NCBI GenBank assembly: GCA_003508605.1
Contig: DNUB01000346.1
Coordinates: forward strand, 605-5,682
Reading direction: 5' to 3'
Source of the DNA: Oscillospiraceae bacterium
GTDB lineage: Bacteria; Bacillota; Clostridia; Oscillospirales; Ruminococcaceae
DNA: 5,078 bases
Shown piece after piece: positions 1-4,860 of the stretch. The position numbers and the translations under genes were made by a program. The notes below the pieces were generated by a model. It was not told the origin of the DNA and did not search any database. It saw nothing but the letters and a program-made list of their open reading frames with translations. Positions within the stretch are counted from its first letter, which is position 1. The number at the start of each line of letters is the position of its first letter.

Positions 1-85
1 GTCGCCTAGTTGGTCGAGGGCGCATGATTGGAAATCATGTAAACGCGAAAGTGTTTCGAGAGTTCGAATCTCTCCATCTCCGCCA
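1..85 (+). tRNA. tRNA-Ser (anticodon GGA), 5' end cut by window edge
   Basis: The anticodon stem CATGA/TCATG at 23-39 encloses the loop TTGGAAA, giving anticodon GGA (30-32), which reads serine codons UCC/UCU. A long variable arm follows (AAACGC / GTGTTT around a GAAA loop), the class II hallmark expected of tRNA-Ser. The T arm is GAGAG-TTCGAAT-CTCTC, then CATCTCC, discriminator G and an encoded CCA at 83-85. The 3' acceptor strand predicts a 5' strand GGAGATG, and the window opens on the last G of it, so six bases are missing. This is a normal chromosomal tRNA gene. Confidence 0.95.
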
Positions 86-88
86 AGC

Positions 89-130
89 AAACCTCTTATT
101 TTGCTTTTGCAAAATCGGAGGTTTTTGTTT
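89..130 (+). terminator. Intrinsic terminator after tRNA-Ser
   Basis: AAACCTC (89-95) pairs with GAGGTTT (118-124). An inner stem ATTTTGC/GCAAAAT (98-104 with 109-115) closes on a TTTT loop. A T-rich tract follows to 130. It begins four bases after the CCA end, so it most likely ends the tRNA-Ser transcript. Confidence 0.85.
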
Positions 131-135
131 ATGAT

Positions 136-178
136 TTAGGCGGAAACCACGATGGTTTCCGCCTAAGGCCCTTTTTAT
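136..178 (+). terminator. Second intrinsic terminator, perfect 14-bp stem
   Basis: A perfect inverted repeat, TTAGGCGGAAACCA (136-149) and TGGTTTCCGCCTAA (153-166), has a three-base loop CGA and is followed by GGCCCTTTTTATT. The T run lies only on the plus side, so it stops plus-strand transcription and backs up the terminator just before it. Confidence 0.8.
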
Positions 179-180
179 TC

Positions 181-422
181 CGGAATTTTGTATGAGGCGC
201 AAAATCTATTCGGTCACAGTAGTACAGCAGCATTACGCTGCGCCCAATTAAGCTCTCAATGTTACGGGAGCTTTATTTTATGTGCTTTAATTTATAAAGA
301 TTTTTATGGCAGCGACAAAACAGCGCATAATGCACAATTCACAATGCAAACAAGGCATAACTCGTTTTTTAGCCGGGCTTTGTTTTCCGATTATTTAAGT
401 GCAGCATTTTACATATTTTTTC
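181..422. other. Spacer between the two tRNA genes, no gene seen
   Basis: No open reading frame here has a convincing ribosome site or a recognisable product. A 127-codon open frame starting at 188 runs straight through the tRNA-Ala gene, so it is not credible. The stretch holds short inverted repeats, including GCAGC/GCTGC at 227-241 and a terminator-like hairpin at 250-281. Around 322-353 there are short AT-rich repetitive words (ATAATGCACAATTCACAATGCA-like). The tRNA-Ala promoter should lie in its last 60 bases, but no clear -35/-10 pair could be picked. Confidence 0.5.
250..281 (+). terminator. Weak terminator-like hairpin
   Basis: AAGCTCTC (250-257) pairs with GGGAGCTT (266-273) over eight pairs, one of them G:T, with an eight-base loop. 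TTTATTTTA follows. No gene ends just upstream of it, so its role is unclear. Confidence 0.4.
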
Positions 423-498
423 GGGCTTGTAGCTCAGTTGGGAGAGCGCTGCGTTCGCAACGCAGAGGTCGAGGGTTCGATCCCCTTCAGGTCCACCA
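423..498 (+). tRNA. tRNA-Ala (anticodon CGC)
   Basis: This is a complete 76-base cloverleaf. The acceptor strands GGGCTTG and CAGGTCC pair with a G3:U70 wobble, the alanine identity element. The anticodon stem CTGCG/CGCAG (449-453, 461-465) holds the loop TTCGCAA, giving anticodon CGC (456-458) for codon GCG. The T arm contains GGTTCGATCC, the discriminator base is A and CCA is encoded at 496-498. The gene points toward the mobile-element genes on its right, whose integrases are transcribed back toward it. That layout is typical when a tRNA 3' end serves as the integration target. Confidence 0.95.
470..498 (+). other. Candidate element attachment site at tRNA-Ala 3' end
   Basis: Tyrosine integrases of mobile elements commonly recombine within the T arm and 3' end of tRNA genes, leaving the tRNA intact. 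Here the last tRNA before the tandem integrases is tRNA-Ala, its 3' end is 583 bases from the distal integrase stop codon, and no gene intervenes. A second copy of this sequence is not visible in the window, as expected if the other end lies further right. An alternative boundary is the A-run/T-run at about 583-592, the kind of AT-rich target used by Tn916-like integrases. Confidence 0.35.
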
Positions 499-502
499 CA
501 GA

Positions 503-550
503 CCGCTTTGGCAGCCTTGCAAAGACTTTCAAAGCGGGTTTTGTTTTATT
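503..550 (+). terminator. Intrinsic terminator after tRNA-Ala
   Basis: CCGCTTTG (503-510) pairs perfectly with CAAAGCGG (530-537) and is followed by GTTTTGTTTTATTTATTTT. It starts five bases after the tRNA CCA and has a T run on the plus side only, so it most likely ends the tRNA-Ala transcript. Confidence 0.75.
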
Positions 551-592
551 TATTTTGTAATGTCATTTTGAAAATCTTACCGAAAAATTTTT

Positions 593-614
593 TGACCACA
601 TAAATGACCACTTA
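593..614 (+). repeat. TGACCAC direct repeat, possible integrase arm site
   Basis: TGACCACATAA (593-603) and TGACCACTTA (605-614) are near-identical direct copies spaced 12 bases apart, about one helical turn. Paired short direct repeats near an att site are what the N-terminal arm-binding domain of a tyrosine integrase would bind. A related word, TAACCACATA, occurs in the integrase promoter/leader region at 3683-3692. Binding is not shown. Confidence 0.35.
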
Positions 615-615
615 C

Positions 616-667
616 AAAAAATCCGCATTATAAACCCGTTTTTTAGGCTTGTAATGCGGTCTTTTTT
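616..667. terminator. Bidirectional intrinsic terminator
   Basis: CCGCATTATAA (623-633) pairs with TTGTAATGCGG (649-659) over 11 pairs with one wobble. An A run lies at 616-621 and a T run at 661-667, so the hairpin works as a terminator on both strands. On the minus strand it is the first good terminator after the integrase genes, about 415 bases past the distal stop codon. On the plus strand it backs up the tRNA-Ala terminator. Confidence 0.7.
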
Positions 668-712
668 ATGCCGTAACATTTCGTTACTCTATTTCTAAGG
701 TCATCATTTTGG

Positions 713-761
713 TATCCGATAACTAATGCTTATTTTTTTGCCCTAATAAGTTAAACGGATA
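713..761. repeat. Imperfect long inverted repeat
   Basis: TATCCG (713-718) pairs with CGGATA (756-761), and TAACT (720-724) with AGTTA (749-753), leaving a T-rich interior. AATTTTG follows on the plus side, too weak to call a terminator. Function unknown. Confidence 0.35.
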
Positions 762-837
762 ATTTTGAATGATATCTTTTTCCCGACATTAGAAACTATC
801 TTGCAAGCACAGCGGATAAAAACAGCTTTGAGCGTCA

Positions 838-876
838 CCCTTACTCCCCATTTCATGGAGTAGGGAGAGTTTTTTC
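838..876 (+). terminator. Plus-strand intrinsic terminator, no upstream gene
   Basis: CCCT-(T)-ACTCC (838-847) pairs with GGAGTAGGG (857-865) around a single bulged T, followed by AGAG and a run of T at 870-875. It reads on the plus strand, opposite to the integrase genes. No gene ends just upstream, so it either ends an unrecognised small RNA or blocks transcription entering the element. Confidence 0.55.
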
Positions 877-881
877 GTTTG

Positions 882-910
882 CACCAGCCTTAAATCAGGG
901 CGGGTGTTTT
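882..910 (+). terminator. Second plus-strand terminator-like hairpin
   Basis: CACC-A-GCC (882-889) pairs with GGC-G-GGTG (899-906) across one A/G mismatch and is followed by TTTT. It is weaker than the hairpin just before it, with which it forms a tandem pair. Confidence 0.35.
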
Positions 911-989
911 ATCGCCGTATTCTTTGTTTACAGTGGCTCAAATTTTGACATCAAAAGATAATGAGGTACGCATCTGTATCCCCATCTAT

Positions 990-1020
990 GTCGATACCTC
1001 GTAAAACACGAGGTGTCGAC
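990..1020. repeat. 12-7-12 inverted repeat next to distal integrase
   Basis: GTCGATACCTCG (990-1001) and CGAGGTGTCGAC (1009-1020) are inverted copies over 12 positions (11 Watson-Crick pairs, one T:G), separated by TAAAACA. An extra T:A pair extends it to 989/1021. There is no T run directly on either side, so it is not a standard terminator. Two ~12-bp arms around a 7-bp spacer resemble a tyrosine-recombinase core site, but an mRNA 3'-end hairpin is equally possible. A further GAGGTA at 963-968 could pair with the left arm as an alternative fold. Confidence 0.6.
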
Positions 1021-1081
1021 AATGGCTTTATTTTAACTCAATAATGTTTTCGTTATAAAATTTCAAGGCTGAACGATTCGT

Positions 1082-2503
1082 TCACCGTTTCGGCTGCTCT
1101 TTCTCCGCTCTAATTTTGGCTTTAACCTCCGCTATCATCACTGCCAGCTTTTCCTCACATTCTTTTCTTGTTTTAGCGTAAATATTGTGTGATTCCCGCT
1201 TTCCGTTAGCGTTTCTTGGGCTGTATCTCCCCTCAAATAGGTGGTCGTTTATCATTGTCACACACCCCGCCCCAGCCTTGCGACATTTTGGCTTGTACGG
1301 CTTGAAATCGGGTGGGATGGTATCTATCCTTGCCTTTTGTTCATCCTTCGGGATTTCGGCATTTGTGCCGCAAATTTGGTGGTCTATCTTCGCAGCTGCC
1401 TGTCTTTGCATAATATCTGTAATATGGCTATATATGTCTATTGTTGTTGCCGAGGAAACGTGACCTATTGTTGTTGATAAGGTTTTTATGTCCATACCGT
1501 ATTCAAGTGCCCTTGTCGAGAACGTGTGCCTTAAATCGTGAAATCTTACTTTTGGGCAGCCTGCTCTCTCCAATATCAGTTGCAACCTTTTTCGTACTGC
1601 CGAAGGATTTCTTGTTTTTGCATTATTCATCGGTGACGGGAATATCCATTCGGAATCAACCGTATTCTTGTATTCCAATAGAATTTGAAGCAGTGACGGT
1701 GGAAGTATTATTGTCCGTATCGACGCTTTGGTTTTAGGTTCGGATATTATTTGCTCTCCGCTTAACACTTGGACTTGTCGTTCAATGTGTAACTCTCCTG
1801 TTGTGAAATTAAGGTCATTCCATTTAAGGGCAAGTATTTCACCTCTACGCATACCTGTTCCGAGTTCAAGTAAGAACAGTTCGTAATAACCTTCTTCCTT
1901 TGCTTGGTTAAGAAATCTGATAATCTCGCTCTGTGTAAGCACTTTCATTTCCCGTGATTTCATTGACGGCAGCTTACACCCTATGGCTGGATTTACTCTG
2001 ATTAGCCCTTCTTGCACAGCTTTTTCAAGTGCCGCCCTGCAATTAGCATGTATTGCCCTAACTACTCTGTCGGATAAGCCGGTGCCATAAGTCTCAATTC
2101 GAATTTTTCTACCGCTTGATTTTGCTTTTGCATAGAATTGCTGCAAATCGGATTGCGTTAATTTATTCAGCAGAATATTTCCGATTTCGGGAATGATATG
2201 GCAGTAAATTCTACTCTCATATCCAAGCTGAGTTGTTAGCCGAATGGTGTGTTTACAATACGTCTGATACCAAAAATCTATCCATTTCCCGAACGACATA
2301 CCTGAATTTATTTTTTCGCTGTGCTTTCCACATTTTTCTTTGAGATCCTCAAGCTTTTCGGCACACTCTGTTTTTGTTTTTGCAGTGACGTTTTTCGTTA
2401 TGGGTAAGCCTTTTTCATCATAGTCAACAACAACTCTGCCCTCCCAACGCCCGTCTTTCCTAAGTCGGAGCATTCCTTCCCCTTGTTTTCTCCTTTTAGC
2501 CAT
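1082..2503 (-). CDS. Tyrosine integrase with extra C-terminal AP2-like domain (distal integrase)
   Basis: This 473-residue site-specific recombinase would cut and rejoin DNA at the element's att sites through a covalent 3'-phosphotyrosine intermediate. In order it has an AP2-like arm-binding domain (about 10-58, with DGRWEGR and AKTKTECAEKL), a SAM-like core-binding domain (about 68-175) and the catalytic domain (about 185-370). The catalytic residues are all visible: R219 in TGMRRGE, K257, H322 and R325 in FHDLRH, H348 in IGH, and Y358. Family members usually end soon after the tyrosine, as its neighbour does, yet this protein runs about 110 residues further. Residues about 414-465 (DHLFEGR, NIYAKTRKECEEKL) resemble its own N-terminal domain. 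The ATG overlaps the upstream integrase gene by 8 bp in ATGGCTAA, and a GGGGG motif 8 bases upstream can serve as ribosome site, so translational coupling is likely. The integrase call is firm; the target site is not known. Confidence 0.93.
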   Translation of the reverse strand: MAKRRKQGEGMLRLRKDGRWEGRVVVDYDEKGLPITKNVTAKTKTECAEKLEDLKEKCGKHSEKINSGMSFGKWIDFWYQTYCKHTIRLTTQLGYESRIYCHIIPEIGNILLNKLTQSDLQQFYAKAKSSGRKIRIETYGTGLSDRVVRAIHANCRAALEKAVQEGLIRVNPAIGCKLPSMKSREMKVLTQSEIIRFLNQAKEEGYYELFLLELGTGMRRGEILALKWNDLNFTTGELHIERQVQVLSGEQIISEPKTKASIRTIILPPSLLQILLEYKNTVDSEWIFPSPMNNAKTRNPSAVRKRLQLILERAGCPKVRFHDLRHTFSTRALEYGMDIKTLSTTIGHVSSATTIDIYSHITDIMQRQAAAKIDHQICGTNAEIPKDEQKARIDTIPPDFKPYKPKCRKAGAGCVTMINDHLFEGRYSPRNANGKRESHNIYAKTRKECEEKLAVMIAEVKAKIRAEKEQPKR

Positions 2504-3665
2504 TTCCCACGCCCCCTATTATTTCGTCCATAAAATTCCCAACTATCTTTGCTGCATTTTTCTGCATATCTGTTGTAACGTGAGTATATGTATCGAGGGT
2601 AAAGCTTGCATTCGTATGCCCTAAAATTCCCGACAGTGTTTTCGCATCAACACCGCCTGCTATTGCATGAGTCGAGAATGTGTGTCTGAGATTATGAAAG
2701 CCTATCAATGGCAACCCTGCTTGCTTTAACAGGATTTTCAAGTGAGTGTATGCACTCTGCGGATTTATTGGCTCTTCTGGTTTACAAAAGTTAGGGAATA
2801 TCCATTCACTTACAGCTTTTTCCTTTCGCCTTACAAGCAACTCAGCTGTGCTTGGCGGTAATAGTATTTCTCTCATACCCGTTTTAGTTTTTGTTTCTCC
2901 AATTTCCATAACCCCACTTTTTATTTTTCCAACACTGCGCCGTATTTTCAGCCTACCTTCCCGTTCGTCGAAGTCCTCCCACCGCAAGCCGCATATCTCA
3001 CCTTTACGCAACCCTGTTGTTATCTCCGTATAAAAGAAGTCGTACCATTTTTTATCGGATTTAATAGTCTCCATAAATTTTTCAAGCTGTTCATCATTTA
3101 AAATCTGTTTTTCTTTATAATTATTTTTTGGTACAGTTGTACCGTTTGTCGGATTGCTAACAAGCATCCTTTGCTTAACCGCCATATCCAACGCCTCGTG
3201 AAGTATCAAGTGCGTTTTCCTAATCATACTGTCGGCAAGCTCTTTGCTGCCATTCCTATCCTTATGTACCCTCCCATTTTTCTTAATGGTGTTATAGAAT
3301 TTCTGAATTTCATTTGTGGTTAATGCGGATAACGGACGGTCACCGATAAACGGTTTGATTTGGCACTTGATAATCATTTTATAACCATAAATCGTATTTG
3401 GTCTAAGCGTAGGTATCATAAAATCGTTTATCCATTTATCAAGCCACTCGCTGAGTGTCATGTTACAATCTTCACTCAAATCAGCGTCCCGATATATTTC
3501 AATCTTGTCGTGCAGTTTCTGAGTTAACTCCGCTTGACTTTTTGCAAGAACATATTTGTATATTGGCTCGCCATTATTTTTATGTCCTACTACGATTCTG
3601 CCCTCCCAGCGTCCATCGTCACGCTTGCGAACCATTCCGTCACCCGACGGTCTGCGTTTTCCCAT
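2496..3665 (-). CDS. Tyrosine integrase (proximal integrase)
   Basis: This is a 389-residue site-specific recombinase of the Tn916/lambda integrase superfamily, expected to integrate and excise the element. It has an N-terminal AP2-like arm-binding domain (about 10-55, DDGRWEGR), a SAM-like core-binding domain (about 68-175) and a catalytic domain with R220 in TGLRKGE, K259, H324 and R327 in FHNLRH, H350 in LGH and Y360. It stops 29 residues after the tyrosine, the normal length for the family. The frame is open up to a GTG at 3689, but the ATG at 3665 is chosen because AAAGGAGGTG lies at the right distance before it. It opens with the same plan as the downstream integrase (MxKRR, GxGM, DGRWEGR), so the two are paralogues. 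Its stop overlaps the start of that gene. A promoter lies in the gap upstream. Confidence 0.94.
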   Translation of the reverse strand: MGKRRPSGDGMVRKRDDGRWEGRIVVGHKNNGEPIYKYVLAKSQAELTQKLHDKIEIYRDADLSEDCNMTLSEWLDKWINDFMIPTLRPNTIYGYKMIIKCQIKPFIGDRPLSALTTNEIQKFYNTIKKNGRVHKDRNGSKELADSMIRKTHLILHEALDMAVKQRMLVSNPTNGTTVPKNNYKEKQILNDEQLEKFMETIKSDKKWYDFFYTEITTGLRKGEICGLRWEDFDEREGRLKIRRSVGKIKSGVMEIGETKTKTGMREILLPPSTAELLVRRKEKAVSEWIFPNFCKPEEPINPQSAYTHLKILLKQAGLPLIGFHNLRHTFSTHAIAGGVDAKTLSGILGHTNASFTLDTYTHVTTDMQKNAAKIVGNFMDEIIGGVGNG

Positions 3666-3670
3666 GACAG

Positions 3671-3680
3671 CACCTCCTTT
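3671..3680 (-). promoter_or_regulatory. Strong ribosome binding site for proximal integrase
   Basis: On the minus strand AAAGGAGGTG precedes the ATG at 3665, with seven bases between AGGAGG and the start codon. This near-perfect Shine-Dalgarno sequence moves the start eight codons inside the longest open frame, which would begin at GTG 3689. Confidence 0.85.
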
Positions 3681-3691
3681 TGTAACCACAT

Positions 3692-3720
3692 ATCATACCA
3701 CAAGAGGCTTGAAAAGTCCA
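3692..3720 (-). promoter_or_regulatory. Predicted sigma-A promoter with extended -10 for the integrases
   Basis: On the minus strand TGGACT (3715-3720) is a four-of-six -35 match. It is followed after exactly 17 bases by TATGAT (3692-3697), a five-of-six -10 match with a TG one base upstream (TGGTATGAT, extended -10). The start of transcription would fall near 3685, giving a leader of about 20 bases that carries the ribosome site. The promoter fills the gap between the RHH gene and the proximal integrase, so both integrases could be expressed independently of the genes upstream. Confidence 0.6.
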
Positions 3721-3727
3721 GCAAAAT

Positions 3728-4189
3728 TTATTCGTCATCATCAATAAAATTTTCTTCTTCGCAATCAACACTGTTTTCAGATATTCTTTGTTCAGCAAAT
3801 TCAAGATTATTTCTTGAAATCAAATCATCAAGATTTATTTTTCCTCTTGTTCTCCTAACATTTTTCACTGCCTCTTTCCTATATATTTCCATAACCTCCG
3901 GCGAAACATTTGCCAGCTGTGACAGTATCATTATTATCATTTCAACCTCAACAGCATAGCGAAATAATCCTTTTGATATTTTTGTAACTCCTGCCTCACT
4001 ACCATTGATGATTTCACTTGCAAGTTCCTCAGCAATAATATTTTTCTGTCTGCCAAGTTCCAGATCCGAAACGTAATGTTGAATAGCCTCTGCTATAAAT
4101 TCGGAGCGTGATTTTGAATTTTCTTCAGCATATTTTTCACATAGCTGATATGTTTCTTCATCTAAGCTAATGCTTGTCCTTTTTATCAT
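3728..4189 (-). CDS. Ribbon-helix-helix (CopG/Arc-like) DNA-binding protein
   Basis: This 153-residue protein starts with a ribbon-helix-helix fold: a beta strand IKRTSISL (2-9), helix A about 10-23, the turn EENSKSRSE, and helix B about 27-40. Such proteins dimerise and insert the paired strands into the major groove, usually as repressors or relaxosome accessory factors. The rest (about 45-153) is predicted helical with hydrophobic stretches near 77-95 and a very acidic end (CEEENFIDDDE); I do not recognise that part. The ATG at 4189 has AAGGAA 11 bases upstream. The gene stops just before the predicted integrase promoter, with the -35 box eight bases past the stop codon, so control of the integrases is plausible but unproven. 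A partition or mobilisation role is an alternative. Confidence 0.8.
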   Translation of the reverse strand: MIKRTSISLDEETYQLCEKYAEENSKSRSEFIAEAIQHYVSDLELGRQKNIIAEELASEIINGSEAGVTKISKGLFRYAVEVEMIIMILSQLANVSPEVMEIYRKEAVKNVRRTRGKINLDDLISRNNLEFAEQRISENSVDCEEENFIDDDE

Positions 4190-4277
4190 TTTTACTTCAT
4201 TTCCTTCAAAGTGTTACTTTTCTTAATGCCCAAAAATCCTTATTTACCGCCATTTAAGTATTACGATAGCTGCCAAA

Positions 4278-4289
4278 ATGCACTTGCAT
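4278..4289. promoter_or_regulatory. TGCA-type palindrome, possible RHH operator
   Basis: ATGCA-CT-TGCAT is a perfect 5-bp inverted repeat with a 2-base centre, about 90 bases upstream of the RHH start codon. CopG-type repressors are known to recognise TGCA half sites, so autoregulation is a reasonable guess. Twelve bases is short enough to occur by chance. Confidence 0.25.
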
Positions 4290-4342
4290 CATACTTTCTG
4301 ATTTTAAAGCCACCTAAATTTCCAACCACAAACCCTTTCAAA

Positions 4343-4385
4343 CAGCGGTCGGCTTTGCCGTCCGCTGTATCTGCGACACCGTCGC
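4343..4385 (-). terminator. Tandem GC-rich hairpins downstream of HTH gene
   Basis: In transcription order on the minus strand a small hairpin GCGAC-GGT-GTCGC (4373-4385) begins about 30 bases after the HTH stop codon. A larger one follows (4343-4367), with 11-bp arms broken by one mismatch around an AAA loop. The arms are much more GC-rich than their surroundings. Only TGTTTG follows, not a full T run, so this may be a leaky terminator, an attenuator or an mRNA-stabilising structure between the HTH and RHH genes. Confidence 0.45.
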
Positions 4386-4413
4386 TTTAACTTGCATTGA
4401 AATCATACCTTAA

Positions 4414-4851
4414 TTATGCGGTTTCTTCCTTTGGTTTTAAGTTTAGCTTTTCAAGTCGTTCCTTTCGTTTTCTGTCTGTAATCATTTGGTCTATTTTATT
4501 GAGTTGCTGTTTGTAAAAATATTGTTTTGCTCGTTCGATTGGGAGTATAGTATAGAGCAGATTACCGTTAAGTTTCTTGTTATCTTTGGTGAAAATACTT
4601 GATGACTGTGTTGAAATTAGCTCCCGTTCTTCAAGCCGACGGACATATTTGCTGACTGTATTCCTTGACATTTTCAATGCCTCTCCTATCGTCTTATAAC
4701 TCGGATAACACTGAAAAGTTTCTCTATTTTCTCGGTAGAGTAGATAGGCATAAACCGCTATCTCCCCATATGAAAGCCCAATAAAAAATATTTCATTAGG
4801 CAGGGGAAAATAATCTTTGATTGGGTCACGTTTTGAATATTTATTTTTCAA
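4414..4851 (-). CDS. Helix-turn-helix protein of mobile-element type (HTH_36-like)
   Basis: This 145-residue protein has a short leader, a segment PLPNEIFFIGLSYGEIAVYA (16-35), and a winged helix-turn-helix at about 47-80 (YPSYKTIGEAL, MSRNTVSKYVRRLEERELI). A wing follows to about 104 and then a basic, helical C-terminus. The fold matches the winged-helix domains found in replication-initiator-like and regulatory proteins of Firmicutes elements; whether this one regulates or takes part in DNA processing cannot be told. The start is a TTG at 4851: no in-frame ATG occurs before the HTH, and a TGA stop, which is also the stop of the excisionase-like gene, sits four codons upstream in the same frame. 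Its ribosome site is poor (GTGAGAG), so reinitiation after the upstream gene, nine bases away, is likely. Confidence 0.8.
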   Translation of the reverse strand: MKNKYSKRDPIKDYFPLPNEIFFIGLSYGEIAVYAYLLYRENRETFQCYPSYKTIGEALKMSRNTVSKYVRRLEERELISTQSSSIFTKDNKKLNGNLLYTILPIERAKQYFYKQQLNKIDQMITDRKRKERLEKLNLKPKEETA

Positions 4852-4860
4852 ATGCTGCTC

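Larger units (their letters stand above)
499..1081. other. Gene-free, structure-rich junction between tRNA-Ala and integrases
   Basis: No supported coding sequence lies in these 583 bases. A 37-codon minus-strand frame (743-856) lacks a ribosome site and overlaps a hairpin. The region instead holds the tRNA terminator, a TGACCAC direct repeat, a bidirectional terminator, an imperfect hairpin near 713-761, two plus-strand terminator-like hairpins and a 12-7-12 inverted repeat. This content suits an attachment region with integrase-binding sites and transcription barriers, but those roles are inferred. Confidence 0.5.
4190..4413. other. Intergenic region between HTH and RHH genes
   Basis: This 224-base gap interrupts an otherwise compact minus-strand gene set. 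It holds two tandem hairpins near the end of the HTH gene (4343-4385), a TGCA-type palindrome (4278-4289), two copies of ACTTGCAT (4282-4289 and 4390-4397), and the AAGGAA ribosome site of the RHH gene (4201-4206). A promoter for the RHH gene is expected here. The best pair seen (TTGTGG, 17 bases, TTTAAA on the minus strand near 4305-4333) is too weak to call. Confidence 0.5.

Noticed and set aside
188..571. 127-codon plus-strand open frame
   Set aside because: It runs through the whole tRNA-Ala gene and its terminator, has no ribosome site and gives no recognisable domain.
743..856. 37-codon minus-strand ORF downstream of the integrases
   Set aside because: No ribosome site precedes its ATG, the start lies inside the terminator hairpin at 838-865, and the product is not recognisable.
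1..1081. CRISPR array or toxin-antitoxin locus in the junction
   Set aside because: No regularly spaced repeats of CRISPR length occur, and no toxin-sized partner gene lies beside the RHH protein, whose immediate neighbour is an integrase.
1185..1737. Plus-strand open frames across the distal integrase
   Set aside because: They are shadows of the minus-strand integrase, which shows all catalytic motifs.
3666..3689. GTG at 3689 as start of the proximal integrase
   Set aside because: The ATG at 3665 has a near-perfect AAAGGAGGTG at correct spacing, while the GTG has none; the GTG also leaves almost no leader after the predicted promoter. The ATG start also matches the paralogue's N-terminus (MxKRR).
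3455..3959. Plus-strand open frames across the proximal integrase start and RHH gene
   Set aside because: They cross a promoter and two well-supported minus-strand genes and show no domain.
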